Shown: positions 1 to 11,755 of the stretch, one piece after another | Position numbering within the stretch: the stretch's first letter is position 1 | How the letters are laid out: every line of letters begins with the position of its first letter | From: Macrotis lagotis | Taxonomy: Eukaryota > Chordata > Mammalia > Peramelemorphia > Peramelidae | Direction of reading: 5' to 3' | Length of the DNA stretch: 64,000 nt | Assembly (NCBI RefSeq): GCF_037893015.1 | Contig: NC_133658.1 | Span: 169,051,640-169,115,639, forward strand | Made by a program: the position numbers and the translations under genes | The notes under the pieces: generated by a model | Seen by the model: only the letters and a program-made list of their open reading frames with translations | The model's database searches: none | Told to the model about the DNA's origin: nothing

Positions 1-1550
1 GATCCATGACAGCAGGGTGGTTCCCAGACCTCTCAACCCAGGGACAGCTTGGAAGGTCCTCACAGTTCCAGGGTAGAGGGGAGTGCTTGTGGTCATCCAC
101 AGATTAGAACACAGGCAAGAGCATCTCATAAGACCTTGAAGGGGAGGGAGGGTATCTCTGCAAAACCCTCAAGGGCTTTGGGGGGGTGCCTCTTACATCC
201 TGAAAGCAGAGTCTCACCTTAACAAAGAATTAAAATGAAGTCATATAGTCTGAGGAAATGAACCAACAGAAGAAAAAGAATCTGACCACAGACAATTACT
301 TTGGTCCCATGGAGGATCAAAATTTACATTCAGAGTATGACAAAGTCAAATCTTCTGTATCCAAAGCTTCCAAGAAAAATAGGAATTGATTTCAGGATAT
401 GGAAGAGGTCAAAAAAGACTTTGAAAATCAAGTACAGGAGGTAGAGAAAAAATTTGGAAGAGAAATGAGAATGATGTGGGAAAAACCAAGTCAACAGCTT
501 GGTGAAAGAGTTATAAAAAATACTGAAGAAAATAACATCTTTAAAGTCAGTTTAGGTCAAATGGAAAAAGCAGTCCAAAAGGTCAATGAGGAGAATTGGC
601 CAGCTGGAAAGGGAGATTAAAAAAACTCTCCAAAGAAAATAATTATTTCAAATATAGAGTGAAACTAAGGGAAGCTGATGACCAAAAGAATAAAAAACTA
701 GAGGAAAATGTGATATAGCTTATTGGAAAAACAACTTACCTGGAAAACAGATCCAGAAGAGATAATTTAAAAATTATTGGAAAAAGAACATAGACTTCAT
801 TTTTTAAGAAATTCTCCAAGAAAATTGTCCTGACCTCCTAAGTAGAGGACAAAATAAAAACTGAGGGAATCCACCGATCACCTTCTGAAAGAGATCCCAA
901 AATAAAAGCAGCAGAATGCCATAAAAGTCAGAAGTTTAAGCCATTCATTCCTCAGAAGTGAGTAATATAAAGTCTAAAGTCAACAAGCATGTTGGAAAAA
1001 TGAGCAAACAACAATAAAAAAGAACTTGACCATTAAAAACTACTGTGATGACTAATAGGATGCTCTCAGAAAAAACCTTACATGAACAGATGCAATGAGA
1101 AATGTACTATACACAAAGTAATAGCAATGTTGCAGGTTGTTCAGCTGTGAATGACTTATCTTTTCTCAGCAATGTTGTAAAACAAGAAAAATCTGAAAGA
1201 CTTATGATAAAGAATACTATTTATCCCAAAGACAGAACTGATGATGTCTGAAATCAGATTGAAGAAAACTTTTTGTTTTACTTATTTTTCATGAGGTTTC
1301 TTTTTTTTGGGGGGGGGGATGATATGTTTATCTTTACAACATGACTATTATGGTAATTTTTTTTATGACTACATTTTTAGTCTATATCAAATAACTTGCT
1401 TTCTCAATGATGGAAAGTGGGAAGGAGGGGAGGGAGAGTGCGAAGAAGGGAAGGGAGAAAATTCAGAACTCAAGGTACTAAAAGTGAACATTGAACCTTG
1501 TTTTTTGCATGTAACTGGAGGAAAAATAAAATAAAAATAAGAGTAAAAAA
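1..1550 (+). mobile_element. HAL1-like retroelement remnant (L1 ORF1 followed by 3' UTR)
   Basis: An open frame at 399-620 encodes a charged coiled-coil (MEEVKKDFENQVQEVEKKFG...) like the N-terminal part of L1 ORF1p. In another frame, 737-781 encodes YLENRSRRDNLKIIG, the diagnostic L1 ORF1p RNA-recognition motif entry. After further degraded ORF1, the sequence passes directly into a 3' UTR with a G-run (1310-1318), purine-rich blocks (1415-1460) and a terminal AATAAA-rich tail (about 1525-1545). No ORF2 intervenes, which is the half-LINE (HAL1) architecture. Many stops and frameshifts make it inactive. The left edge may extend beyond the window. Confidence 0.7.
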
Positions 1551-1720
1551 ACCATAAAAACTATTGTGTCAGAGAAGCTCAAGATACATATTCAAAAGAT
1601 GAAATGACCTGAAAATATCTACAAGCAAAGCTTCAAAGAAAAGTGTAGATTGGACACAAGACCAATGAAGTTTATAATAAACTACTTGGCACAAATAAAT
1701 AAATATAAGAAATGCTAGAA
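1551..1720 (+). mobile_element. second L1/HAL1 ORF1-like fragment
   Basis: This starts with ACCATAAAAACTATTGTGTC, resembling the segment at about 1030-1050 of the preceding element, and continues with A-rich codons of ORF1 style. It sits directly after the tail of the first copy. It may be target sequence into which the first copy inserted, or a tandem remnant. Confidence 0.4.
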
Positions 1721-1722
1721 AT

Positions 1723-2540
1723 TAGATTCATAGAATGTTAGAGTTGGAAGAGGCCCTGAAGACCACTTAGTCAACTGCCCTTTCAGTGAAGGAACCTCTA
1801 CTATAACATCCATGATTATTCAGTCTCTCCTTAACTAGAACAACAGGGAGTTTGCTACTTAATAAGTTAGCCCCATCAAATGTCAGATAACTCTATCTAT
1901 GTAAAAATTACAAAAATTATCCATCAATTAGACTAAAGTCTGCCCCTTGTAACTCCTAACCTAGTTCTTTGACACAACCAAGAAAAAGTCAATGCCCTTC
2001 AACTGGTGATAGATCTTCAAATATTTAAAGATCCTTCATAGTCCATTTTGTTTTAAACTTAATGATCAATAATATCTTCAACCATTTCTCATTTAATGTA
2101 GTTTCTAGTCCTTTCATCATTCTGGTGATCTCTTCTCTACAAGGACTACAGTTTGTTGTCCCTTCTTCAAATGTAATTTCCAGAACTAAACATGATTATT
2201 AATTATAATCTCTCCAGAGCAGAGTATAATAGTACTAAAACCCTCCTGTGTTCTTGACATTTCATTTCTATTAATGCAGCTTCGGGCTGAATTTTTTTTT
2301 TTTGTTAGTAGCATTATACAAGCTCTTGGCTCACATTGAACCAGTTTCTCCTGATGTTTTTGAAAGGAAACATTGTCTTTTTTTCATGCTAACTTCAGCT
2401 AATTCAGGTCTTCCTCATTTGGTGTATAGTTTAGTTTTTGAACCTAAATGTAGCACATTACATTTATTCCTATTAGAGTTTGTATTATTGGTTTCCAATA
2501 AGTATTCAAGTTTGTTGCAATAATTTTGAATCTTGATTCT
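1723..2540 (-). mobile_element. L3/CR1-type LINE 3' region, antisense
   Basis: The plus strand begins with the CR1/L3 antisense 3' end signature (TCATAGAATGTTAGAGTTGG, then GACCACTTAGTCAACTGCCC). It continues through matching landmarks: tctccttaactagaac, atcattctggtgatctcttc, agagcagagtataatagta, and ttcaggtcttcctcatttgg. The order agrees with antisense CR1 copies in other amniotes. It is degraded and has no long frame. Confidence 0.75.
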
Positions 2541-3203
2541 TTCATTTATATAATTATCCCTCTCTCCCAACCATATGATATGAATGTGTTTTTGTGTATT
2601 GGAGAGAACACTGGATTTGGAGTTAGGAAGACTTGGTTTCTAAGTTCCAGCCCAGACAATACCCAGAATGACCAAGGACAGAGTCACTTCACCCTTCCAC
2701 CCTTTTGCCCTCTGTCCCCCCTCCCTCTCCCCTCCCTCCCTTCCTTCCTCCTTCCTTCCTTTTCCTTCTTTCTTTCCCACCTCCAGTCCCTAGTATAGAG
2801 TTAGCACACAATAAGTGCTCAATAATGTTGATTAAATTGAAATTTGTTTCAATTTGTCACTTTCAACCTTTCGTACTAATTCAATTACAAAATTCATTTA
2901 TTCAATAGACATATAATAAACCCTTATCAGGTGTAAAATGAAATTCTGGTGAATTAGTGGATAGAGAGTTAGCCTTAAAATTGGAACTATCTGAGGTTAA
3001 ACAACAAAGACTAGCAATACGACATTTAAACTTTCAGTGCCCCAGAAAATTCTCTAAAACTACACGTTGGAGAATCATTATTGATTTACATGGGTAAAAG
3101 TTTCCTCATCAAAAATTCTCTTTGCCAATACAATAAAAAAAAAACAAGGCAAAAAATTTTGCAAAGTACCCTGCTAAAATAAAGATAGTTAAGAAAGTCC
3201 TTG
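2541..3203. other. old SINE/L2 scraps and a pyrimidine tract
   Basis: 2605-2690 reads like the 5' half of a MIR/THER1 SINE (ACACTGGATTTGGAGTTAGG). 2700-2785 is a CT-rich pyrimidine tract. 2785-2835 resembles an L2 3' terminus (TAGTATAGAGTTAGCACACA...AATAAGTGCTCAATAA). 2940-3060 may be another worn SINE. No gene is visible. Confidence 0.45.
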
Positions 3204-3363
3204 GGGTGACTAGGTAGCTAGGTGGTGTGGTGGATAGAGCACTGGCTCTGTAGTCTGGAGGACCTGAATTCAAATGTGACCTCAGACACTTAATAATTAC
3301 CTAGCTGTGACCTTGGGCAAGTCACTTAACCCCATTGCCTTGCAAAAACCAAAAAGGAAAAAA
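3204..3363 (+). mobile_element. WSINE1-like tRNA-derived SINE
   Basis: Full-length copy with the head GGTGGTGTGGTGGATAGAGC, the middle CTGAATTCAAATGTGACCTC and the tail CCCCATTGCCTTGCAAAAAC. It is flanked by a 10-bp target-site duplication AAAGTCCTTG (3194-3203 and 3364-3373). Confidence 0.9.
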
Positions 3364-3799
3364 AAAGTCCTTGTTCTCATGGAGTTTGAAATTTAGCATG
3401 ACAGGTACAATTTAAGGCTTTTATCATTGGTCTTCTGGGTAAGTCATTAACAATTTTTTTTTGTTTTCTAGCTTGCAGCAATATAATGAATGATAAAATA
3501 ACATACAGAGGGGGAGATGAGTATATAATTTCTTATAATTAGAAATAGAGGAGATAGTTTGCAAACAGTGATAGACTTAATCTAATTCCTTGTTAATTAT
3601 TTTGAATTATATTTTAAGTAAACATATTCTTTCCTTACTATAATTTAATTTGTTTAATTCTGGGCAGGAGGTGAAGGGATTCAATATTAGGAACTTGTCA
3701 GTAGTAGTTTTAAATAAATGACAGACCCAAAAAGATTCTAGGAACATAAATTTGTCATTGGGGCACCATATTACTACTCTCCAGTCCTAAATCCCTACT

Positions 3800-4515
3800 C
3801 CAGATTGCTGTATTCAGTGGCAATTCTTTTCTCAATCCTCAATATTGACGCAACCAGTCTCCTTTATATCCTCCTCTTTTTAGATTTTCATGATACTGCT
3901 ATTTCTCCTCCCACTTGTCAGATAATTCCTTTTAAGTCTAGTGAACCCTGGTCACACCTAGTAATTATGATTTTCCTTGAAGGCTGTCCTAGCCCCAATT
4001 TTCTTTATCCTTTATGCTACTTGACTTGGTATTCTCCTTAGCTCTCAAGGATTCATTATCATCCCTGTGCTAAGGATTCTCCTATCTACTCTGGCTTACC
4101 CTCTCTCCTGATCTCTAGGTCTGCATCTCCAATTGTTAATTGGAAATCTTGACCTGAAAGTCAAACTAACAGGTCAGCCAATGTTATCTGCCCTTTTTAT
4201 TAAATTGGGTTCCAGTGGTTATGGCTTTCTTTCATAGCTAGAGCACTCTCCCTCCTTATCTCTGCTCTGATCATCCTATTTCTGTGGTGCAAGAAGTCTC
4301 TTCTAGTCTTCCTTAAACTTTGTTTTCCTTCAGAGAATATCCCCAATTTATCCTTTTTTTTTCTTTCTTGCTTATAAAGTTGTTTGCATGTTGACTCTCT
4401 CCATTACACTGTGATCTCCTTGAGGTGAGGAACTGGTTTTATTTTTGGCCTTTATTTGTATTCTCAGTGCTTGGAACATAGTAGACAATAAGTTTTTGTG
4501 GACTGACTCTAGCAA
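3800..4515 (+). mobile_element. L2 LINE, reverse-transcriptase C-terminal part and 3' end
   Basis: 3850-4140 is a worn copy of the L2 RT segment. Part of one frame reads HDTAISPPTCQ, and DSPIYSGLPSLL near 4075-4110 matches the L2 ADDSQIYLSSPNLS region. 4375-4510 is the standard L2 3' end (CACTGTGATCTCCTTGAGG, CTCAGTGCTTGGAACATAGT). Some internal sequence is missing. Family assignment is from recalled L2 consensus. Confidence 0.65.
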
Positions 4516-5870
4516 AAATCTTGCTGTTGTGGAGAGTTAATCAGGGGAATCATCTGGTCAACTCTTTGAGCTTACAGGGTGCTGAAGTCTTGGTTTCAGA
4601 AATCAACTATATCTCCTTTATTAATGCCTATAGATCCATGGATACTTCATTGAGAATAGATTTAATCTTTATGGGGATAAGATGGGTAGTTCAGACAGTT
4701 TATAAATCAGAGATATCCCCAGTAAACTATCCAATAGGACAGGGCATTTGCTAAGTTGGGGGCTTCTTTGCAGAGAGCAGCAAAACTAATCCTGGAGGGA
4801 CACCTCCTCTCAAAGCCTATCCCAGGAGCCACAAATAGTTGTCTTGAGGCAAAGAGCCATGTGGCCTTAGCTACTTTTTTTCAAATGGAGAGTTTTTAGA
4901 CCCTAATTTCAAGATTCCAGGCTTCCATTGAAAGAAGAGGGAAATTTTAGATAACACCAGCATTGGAAATGAACCATTAGCACTAAGGAATAGGAGTAGA
5001 GAGGATTGTTTATGTGCCTCTCCCATTTTCCTTAGCCAAAGGATCTATAAGGGATTGAAGCCATGACTTTAGAAAACAAAAAAACATTGATTTTGCCTTC
5101 CCCTATTTGGATGGGAAGGAGGTTGTTTTTCCAGGAATCCCGAGTCCCTTTTCCTTCATAGAGAAATATGTTATTAGTAGTAACTCAAGTTTGAATGTAT
5201 ATATGGGTCTCTGAAGTGAAACTGAAATTCATGAGTGCAGGAGTTGTCCTCTAACAACCCCAAGTTTGTTTATCTTCCAAAGGAAGTTCAAACCACAGAG
5301 TAGTGTTGTGAGACTGGATTCTGGGGGAAGTTTGAAATTGTTAGTGAAGGAAGTTAATTGCATTGATTGTTTTTATGAGCTTTTTGGGTTTTTTCCCCTA
5401 TTTTTTTTTGTGTGTAGTAAAATAAAGGCTGTCCTGTACCTTATATGCAATGTTATCTTAAGTGCCTGTAGAGGATCTTATTTACTTCTATCTATAGAGA
5501 TCAGGATATAATTATATTTGGAAATTGATGAGAGGGAACTCTGGGTGTAGGCAAAAAATTGCCAAAAACCTTATGATTCTTGGAGCTACTCCCAAGATTG
5601 GATCTGGTAAATATAGGCAAAAAAGGTTTGTACCCTTTCCCTGTAGAAACATGGTTTATTATATTCCTATTGATTGGAACATGCTTTCCCCCTTACTTGT
5701 ATTGTTCTCTTTTTATGCTTTCTTACAGAAAATGTAGGGAGATGACAAAAGGGATGTATGTGCACAGGACTATATGTTTTCTTGGTTTACTTCACTTATG
5801 ACACTCATATGATCAGAAAGGTACAGTCTTGATTCTTTTAGCATATGAAATCACTAAATGTTAGAAATAA
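4516..5870. other. no recognised element
   Basis: About 1.35 kb in which I see no gene, SINE or LINE. Overlapping frames of 70-81 codons occur at 4521-5801 but show no family motif, splice context or coding bias. Confidence 0.4.
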
Positions 5871-5879
5871 CATCTGGCA

Positions 5880-5995
5880 CAATTACCTTATTCTGTGTAT
5901 GGAAGTTAAATAGCTAATAACCAACAGAGACAAAACCAGAACCCAAAGCTCTTGACTCTAAAGTCAGTGTTCTTTCCACTATTACACAACTGCAA
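5880..5995 (-). mobile_element. MIR-type SINE fragment, antisense
   Basis: Contains the antisense MIR order: a worn AATAGCTAATAA box, then CCAGAACCCAAAGCTCTTGACTC and GTGTTCTTTCCACTATTACAC. Degraded. Confidence 0.55.
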
Positions 5996-6424
5996 TGCAG
6001 AACAAATTCACATGCCAGAGAAGATGAGTGAGGCAGTGATGTCAATAAGCAGAGTTTGGAGAACCTAGTACCAGCCCCCAATTCTGGTCACATGTTGGCA
6101 ATTACAAAATCCTCTGATCATGTCCAAATGCTAATCTAGACAGGAAACACTGATCAAATGCATTGGAACTAGATGTATGGGTACATTTGCAGGGAATCCT
6201 TTAAGAAGATGGAGGTGGTCCTGAGTCCTCCTGTGTGGCTAACCTCCTTGCAGGAAGGCACTCCCCCTACCTCTCAGGAAAAAATTCCTTTTTAAATGTA
6301 TATATAATTTTTTTAAAAGCTCTGAGCTGTCAACAAGTTGTTTCCTTCCTATTAAAAAAGTGGGACCTTCTACATTCATGCTGGTTTCCATGATCTAGAC
6401 TCCCATTTATATAAATTATTTTTC

Positions 6425-6560
6425 CTAGGAAAGTCAATTTCACTTATCTGAACTGCTGTTCCATCATCTGTAAAGAGAATATAATAAATTATCTTCTTTG
6501 GAAGTTTGGAAGGAAGTCACTGTATAAGATCTTCAATAACTATAGAAATATAAGCTACTC
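6425..6560 (+). mobile_element. MIR-type SINE fragment
   Basis: Contains a worn CAATTTCACTTATCTGAACT...CATCATCTGTAAAGAGAATA core followed by a MIR-like 3' part. Confidence 0.45.
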
Positions 6561-7700
6561 TATTTCTCTAACAAGTAAATATAGAGTGGCCTTCTTTAAA
6601 TAATATCATAATTAATGTTGTTGGTGATTTCCATACAACAAAGGTTCATCCAATGCTACTTAATATTTGAAAAATCTTCCAGGAAGAATTCCAGATTGCT
6701 TTATTGATTTTTTTAATATGCAGGAAACAGAAACAAGAACAGAGTGCCTTAAAACTTCAGAGTGAGTCAGTGGTAGTACAGAGCCAAAATTTCTGGGCCT
6801 TGATGAATGCATATTGCTAAATCCCTATAGTAATATAAACATGCCTTGCTCCTAATTGACTAGAAGTTATAGAACACTGTAATTTATTCTAAATTTTATT
6901 AGGAAGTATCTCTCCCTCCCTCCCCATCTCACCCCCAACATATTGAGTCTGATGTGGAAGTTAACTCAATCGGTCAAATGTAGTATGGCAAAAAGATCAT
7001 TCATGTGATGATAGGGTCTTAATTTTTTTCTCACCTTTAAATTAAAAAGTATGGAACCTATGTACTCTAAGGTCTGGTGCACTTCTAGGGATCTATGATT
7101 ATAAATAATGCCATCTATAGGATATAGCTTCCTCTTCACATACACCAACTTAAATAATACATCCACTTAGTGGGTAGAAGTGAGAAATCAATGGTGTGTC
7201 CTTTTTAATCAAGGTCAAACAGATAAACTGATCAGTTTTATAACTGAGATACAAAAAATTGTGATTCATATTATGATTTCAAAGCAAGAGATTTAAAAAA
7301 TATGAATTCAGAACTAAATCAATTGTACCAACAATTTACTGTAACTCAACTCAATGATGCTCTGTTACCAAGAAAAGACATCCTCCTAGCTGGTACACCA
7401 GATGGCATTGCTCTGCAACATTAGAATGTGCTATTTCAAAAGAAAATGACATTCTTATCAGCTAAAGCACACATGAATTTATTAGACATTTTGAATGATA
7501 AAACAAAAGAAGATGTTATGTTTTATACAGATGGAAACTTGATCTTATCATCCAAACCTGAATACTCCCAGTTTGTCCACATTAATTCATCTGAATTGAT
7601 TAATTCAATAGGATGGTTTTTCAGGGGAGCCTGCCACATTCTATCATCTCTCTGCTATTTCAACTGAAGAACAGTGACATAAAAACATTCAATTTTGTAG
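6561..7700. other. mostly unrecognised DNA
   Basis: A weak antisense MIR is possible at 6720-6810. The rest, including frames at 6966-7166 (-) and 7428-7667 (+), has no recognised homology. Confidence 0.35.
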
Positions 7701-7716
7701 GTATCTTGAAGTTTTT

Positions 7717-7718
<2 letters not shown>

Positions 7719-7759
<41 letters not shown>

Positions 7760-7795
7760 TATATACATGTTTTACACACACACACACACACACGC
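7719..7795. repeat. (AT)n-(CA)n compound microsatellite
   Basis: (AT)14 from 7719 to 7746 changes to CA repeats, then a short TATATACATGTTTTA spacer and a second CA run to about 7792. It generates spurious open frames on both strands. Confidence 0.95.
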
Positions 7796-7802
7796 ACATA
7801 AT

Positions 7803-8025
7803 ATGGCAGAGTGCTGGGTATGGTAATAGGAAGACTCATCTTCCTGAATTTAAATCTGGCATGGGAACCTAGGCAAGTGGATTCAACTCTGTTTGTCTTA
7901 GTTTCTTCACCTAAAACATTAGCCAGAGAAGATAATGGCAAACCTCTCCAGTAGCTTTGTCAAGAAAATCCTAAATATGGGTCACAGAGTCAGACATGAC
8001 AAAAATGACTGAACAACAACACAGT
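7803..8025 (+). mobile_element. MAR1-like SINE
   Basis: Worn copy with AATAGGAAGACTCATCTTCC, then GATAATGGCAAACCTCTCCA, GTCAAGAAAATCC and a 3' end GTCAGACATGACAAAAATGA...CAACAAC, the typical order for this family. Confidence 0.8.
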
Positions 8026-8529
8026 CCACTTATTGCCCCATTACCTTGTTAAATGTAGGCACTGGAATGAGTTATGAAGTTTAAATTAGAGATATGAACA
8101 TGATCAAGTTACCAGTTCTAGTCAAATTTAACTAGTAAAATATTTTTTGGTTCCCCTTTTCATTGTTTGGTTTGGATCCAAATTGGTTAGTAGGTATTTG
8201 ATCTTTTTTTTTTTTTAAAAAAACAAGTACAGTAATAAATAAATAGCTAAAATATAGTTTGCTTTAGGCTTCAACAAATTCAAATGGTTTGTTCATTTTA
8301 TATATGATTCATTTTGCTTCAGTATATATAGGAGCATGACAAAGTTTGAGTCAGTTTAGATTTACAGCATTAGAAAATCTCACAATCCAAAAATTAGAAA
8401 AGATCTTGGAGGTAGTTTTTTAATAATCCATTCCCTGAATGGATAATCTATATAAGTCTATATTAGTCAGTTATTCACTCAACAAGGGATTGAAGGAAAG
8501 GGAATAAGTATTTGTTAATGTCAATTATT

Positions 8530-8712
8530 TATGTACCAGACAGAGCTAGGGGCTTTCTAATTATTATTATCTCATTTGATCTTCACCTCAAAATTGAGAA
8601 GTAGATGCTATTTTGATCTTCAATTTAGAGATTAAGGTGACTTGCCTAAGGTCACATAGCTAATAGGTTTCTGAAGTCACATTTGAACTCAAATTCCAGT
8701 GTAATAACATTT
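8530..8712 (-). mobile_element. MIR/THER1-type SINE, antisense
   Basis: Antisense MIR landmarks in order: TATCTCATTTGATCTTCACC, TTAGAGATTAAGGTGACTTG, GGTCACATAGCTAATAGG and TTTGAACTCAAATTCCAG. It is preceded at about 8370-8470 by a possible L3-like scrap. Confidence 0.75.
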
Positions 8713-8734
8713 TATTAATCATTTCTTATGTGTT

Positions 8735-9440
8735 AGATACTGAGTTAATCACTGGGAATAGAAAGAAAGACAAAAAGCAATTCCTGTCAACAAGGAATTC
8801 ATATTCTAATGGAGGAGACAACGTACAAACCTGTCTGACTGCTCCTTTTCCTACTCCTCTCCTGGTTCATCATCTATCTGTGGGTATTCCCTTTTATCTT
8901 CTCTCTGTCTTTCTGTCTCTTTTTCTCTCTCAGAACCTCATCAATTACAGATTTAACTCTTATCTCTATATCCAATTGAAATTGAATAACATAATTTTAT
9001 AATGCAAATAATCAGCACAATTATGTGATTTGGGGGAGGCAGACTGGCAAGGGTAATCCAGGGTGGAAATTTGGTGAGAGATAAGCAATGATAGGGCAAG
9101 GATATAAGGTAATCAAGAGCAAAGGAAGTGTAAGGTTGAAATAGCTATAGCTAACTATAGTGTCAAAATTCAAAGGTGACAAAAATGATCTTCAATCAGA
9201 GATAATAGCCTAGAAAATGTACTCAGGGATGGAGGGACTGAAATTCTCAATGAGGGTGAAGGATAGACTTATGGGTAATGAAGCACAGGGAGAGAAGAGA
9301 AAGTTTGGGTGTGAGATATAGAATCACTTAGGGAGGAATAAAAGGAATGCTTTACTGTAATGAGGACCTAGTTGAAGTTGGATAACACGAATTTATAAAA
9401 TATCTAGTCAGCACAGTTGTGTAATTTTTCCCTAGGTATT
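8735..9440. repeat. L2-like 3' scrap and a diverged 60-bp direct repeat
   Basis: 8735-8825 resembles antisense L2 3' end (GATACTGAGTTAATCACTGG...GGAGGAGACAACGTACAAAC). Two diverged copies of about 60 bp follow, at about 8975-9035 and 9372-9435. Both read GTTGAAaTTGgATAACA..AATTTTATAA..CAGCACAaTTgTGT in the same orientation. The A/G-rich sequence between is unrecognised. They may be ends of one old element or two copies of a short repeat. Confidence 0.45.
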
Positions 9441-9799
9441 TTTGTGATTGAGAATAGAAGGAATAAGCCCATAAGGTAAGACTTCCTTCTTCAAATGCAA
9501 GTGAGAGAATTCCAAGGAAATCTAGCTCCCAAAGAAAAAAACTGGAAAAATTGAAGTGTTATTATCTCTGGGAGACATAAAAAACACATACTATGATTTC
9601 AAATTAAGAGATTTAAAAATATGGACCATGTTAGTCAATGAATGAAGAAAGTTAGGGAAAAGTTAGGCTTCTCCATATTAGTAAATAAAAGAATTAGTTT
9701 TTAAAGTTCCTGATATCATGAATACATATTTCCTTCCCTTTCCCCCAATTTAAACCCATCTATGTACTTGCCACAATAGCTTATAAAAGACTTAAAGGG

Positions 9800-9965
9800 A
9801 AAAATACCTAGCATTCATTTAGGCTTGCAAATACTCACTTAATGTTCTCAACAATGCTGGGATATGAATGTCATCATTATCTCCATTTTACAGATGAAGA
9901 AACTGAGGAAGTCAAAGGTTAAATGAGTTTCACAGGTCACAGCATCTATCCACTACACTACTTAG
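9800..9965 (-). mobile_element. MIR-type SINE, antisense
   Basis: TCATTATCTCCATTTTACAG, GATGAAGAAACTGAGG, a worn TGAGTTTCACAGGTCACAG and a terminal TATCCACTACACTACTTAG are the antisense MIR core and head in order. Confidence 0.75.
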
Positions 9966-10629
9966 TTATCTCTAGTCATGCATTATGTGCTTATTTCTGG
10001 ATTGGAATGGTAGGAGAGAAAATGGAAACCTGTGGTTCCTTCTGGCCTTACAGAAGTGAAAGACTTGAAGTAGGGATGAGAGAGGATGATGACAGCAATT
10101 AAAACTTTGATAACAAAAATAAATAAAGAAGTCAGTAGAAGGAAGGCTCAGGCTTCTAAGAGCAAAGTTGATCCTCTGAGCTATTGGAAAGTTCACTGAA
10201 TTCAAAATTACAGGGTCTAAATTTCAATTGATTTTCCTCTTTATTATCTATAAAATTGGAGGATTATAATAGAAAAAACTCTAAGATCCCTCCTACTTAT
10301 AAAATTTGATGATATAAGGTAATGAAATTTGCAAGAAGCTTCGGCACTTTCCAGTGTCTAACAGGCCCAGGTGCCCTCACACTGACTTCTGGATTCCCAG
10401 GACCAATGTAGAAATCCTGCCCAAGCCAGGAAGTGACCCATGCCTTGGTCTTTTATTATTCTCTGTCCCCATCCAAATAGAACTATTTTAGGCAAGGTTG
10501 ACTCTAACCATAACTGTATGATAGTCTTTGGTTTCTTAACAGCTCTCCTTAAGTATTCCTAGCTGTCCCCCTCCATCTATCAAGGTACTTGATGTTCTTT
10601 GCTTTTTCCCCGACTACATAACAAAATGC

Positions 10630-11408
10630 CTTTTTTTAGTTATTTTTTTAATTTAAATTTATTTTTTATTAAAGATATTATTTGAGTTTTACATTTTTTC
10701 CCCAATCCTGCTCCCCCCCCACAGAATGCACTCTGTCAGTCTTTACTTTGTTTCCCTGTTGTACCTTGATCCAAATTGGGTGTGATGAAAGAGAAATCAT
10801 ATCCTTATAGAGAAGTCTAAGAGGTAACAAGATCAGACAATAAGCTATCTGTTTTTTTCTAAATTAAAGGGAATAGTCCTTGTACTTTGTTCAAACTCCA
10901 CAGCTCCTTATCTGGATACAGATGGTACTCTCCTTTGCAGACAGCCCAAAATTGTTCCCGATTGTTGCACTGATGGAATGAGCAAGTCCTTCAAGGTTGA
11001 ACATCACTCCCATGTTGCTGTTAGGGTGTACAGTGTTTTTCTGGTTCTGCTCATCTCACTCAGCATCAGTTCATGCAAATCCCTCCAGGTTTCCCTGAAA
11101 TCCTGTCCCTCCTGGTTTCTAATAGAACAATAGTGTTCCATGACATACATATACCACAGTTTGCTAAACCATTCCCCAACTGAAGGATATTTACTGGATT
11201 TCCAATTCTTTGCCACCACAAACAGGGCTGCTATAAATATTTTTGTACAAGTAATGTTTTTACCCTTTTTCCTCATCTCTTCAAGGTATAGGCCCAGTAG
11301 TGGTATTTCTGGGTCAAAGGGTATGCACATTTTTGTTGCCCTTTGGGCATAGTTCCAAATAGCTCTCCAGAAGGGTTGGATGAGTTCACAGCTCCACCAA
11401 CAGTGTAA
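10630..11408 (-). mobile_element. L1 LINE 3' end (ORF2 C-terminus plus 3' UTR), antisense
   Basis: On the minus strand, 11330-11004 encodes 108 residues matching the L1 ORF2p C-terminus. Visible landmarks are IPFDPEIPLLGLY, CTKIFIAALFVVAKNWKSSK, WFSKLWYMYVMEHYCSIRNQ and ETWRDLHELMLSEMS. The 3' UTR follows down to a T-rich (tail) segment at 10630-10670. The copy is 5'-truncated near 11408, directly before a SINE. This is a marsupial L1 remnant and is not active. Confidence 0.9.
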
Positions 11409-11412
11409 TAGT

Positions 11413-11560
11413 TAGTTCTTTTTGCAAGGCAATGGGGTTAAGTGGCTTGCCCAAGGCCACACAGCTAGGTAATTATTAAGTGTCTGAGGCCAAATTTGAA
11501 CTCAGGTACTCCTGACTCCAGGGCCTGTGCTCTATCCACTGTGCCACCTAGCCACCCCTC
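11413..11560 (-). mobile_element. WSINE1-like SINE, antisense
   Basis: Reads TTTGCAAGGCAATGGGGTTA, CCAAGGCCACACAGCTAGG, TAATTATTAAGTGTCTGAGG and TGCTCTATCCACTGTGCCAC in order. It abuts the truncated L1. Confidence 0.92.
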
Positions 11561-11569
11561 ATTATTCCC

Positions 11570-11755
11570 TTATTAATGGAGTTTCAGACATCAGCAAGCA
11601 GGTTCTATTTGTGCCTAAAATGTGGAAGAGCATTCTAAACTCATATTGGTCTGATTCAGCCACAGTTAGACTCACTGTAACTTGTCCTTTTCATAATGAT
11701 GTCATTTTGGTCTTTTTTCATTATGAAGGACAAGGACTAACCAACCAATATATTC
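11570..11755 (+). mobile_element. RTE-like LINE/SINE 3' fragment with zinc-knuckle-like tail
   Basis: A frame near 11610-11680 resembles CxxCGRAFxxxIGLI followed, after a one-base shift, by SHSxTH. This is the Cys/His tail I associate with RTE-type LINE proteins (CPxCGRAFRARIGLISHxRTH). It is followed by ATGATGTCATTTTGGTC and GAAGGACAA...CCAACCAA, the usual 3' terminus. Family name is tentative. Confidence 0.5.

Noticed and set aside
7613-7941. Open frames on both strands through the AT/CA microsatellite
   Set aside because: Low-complexity Tyr-Ile and His-Thr repeats; no homology or splice context.
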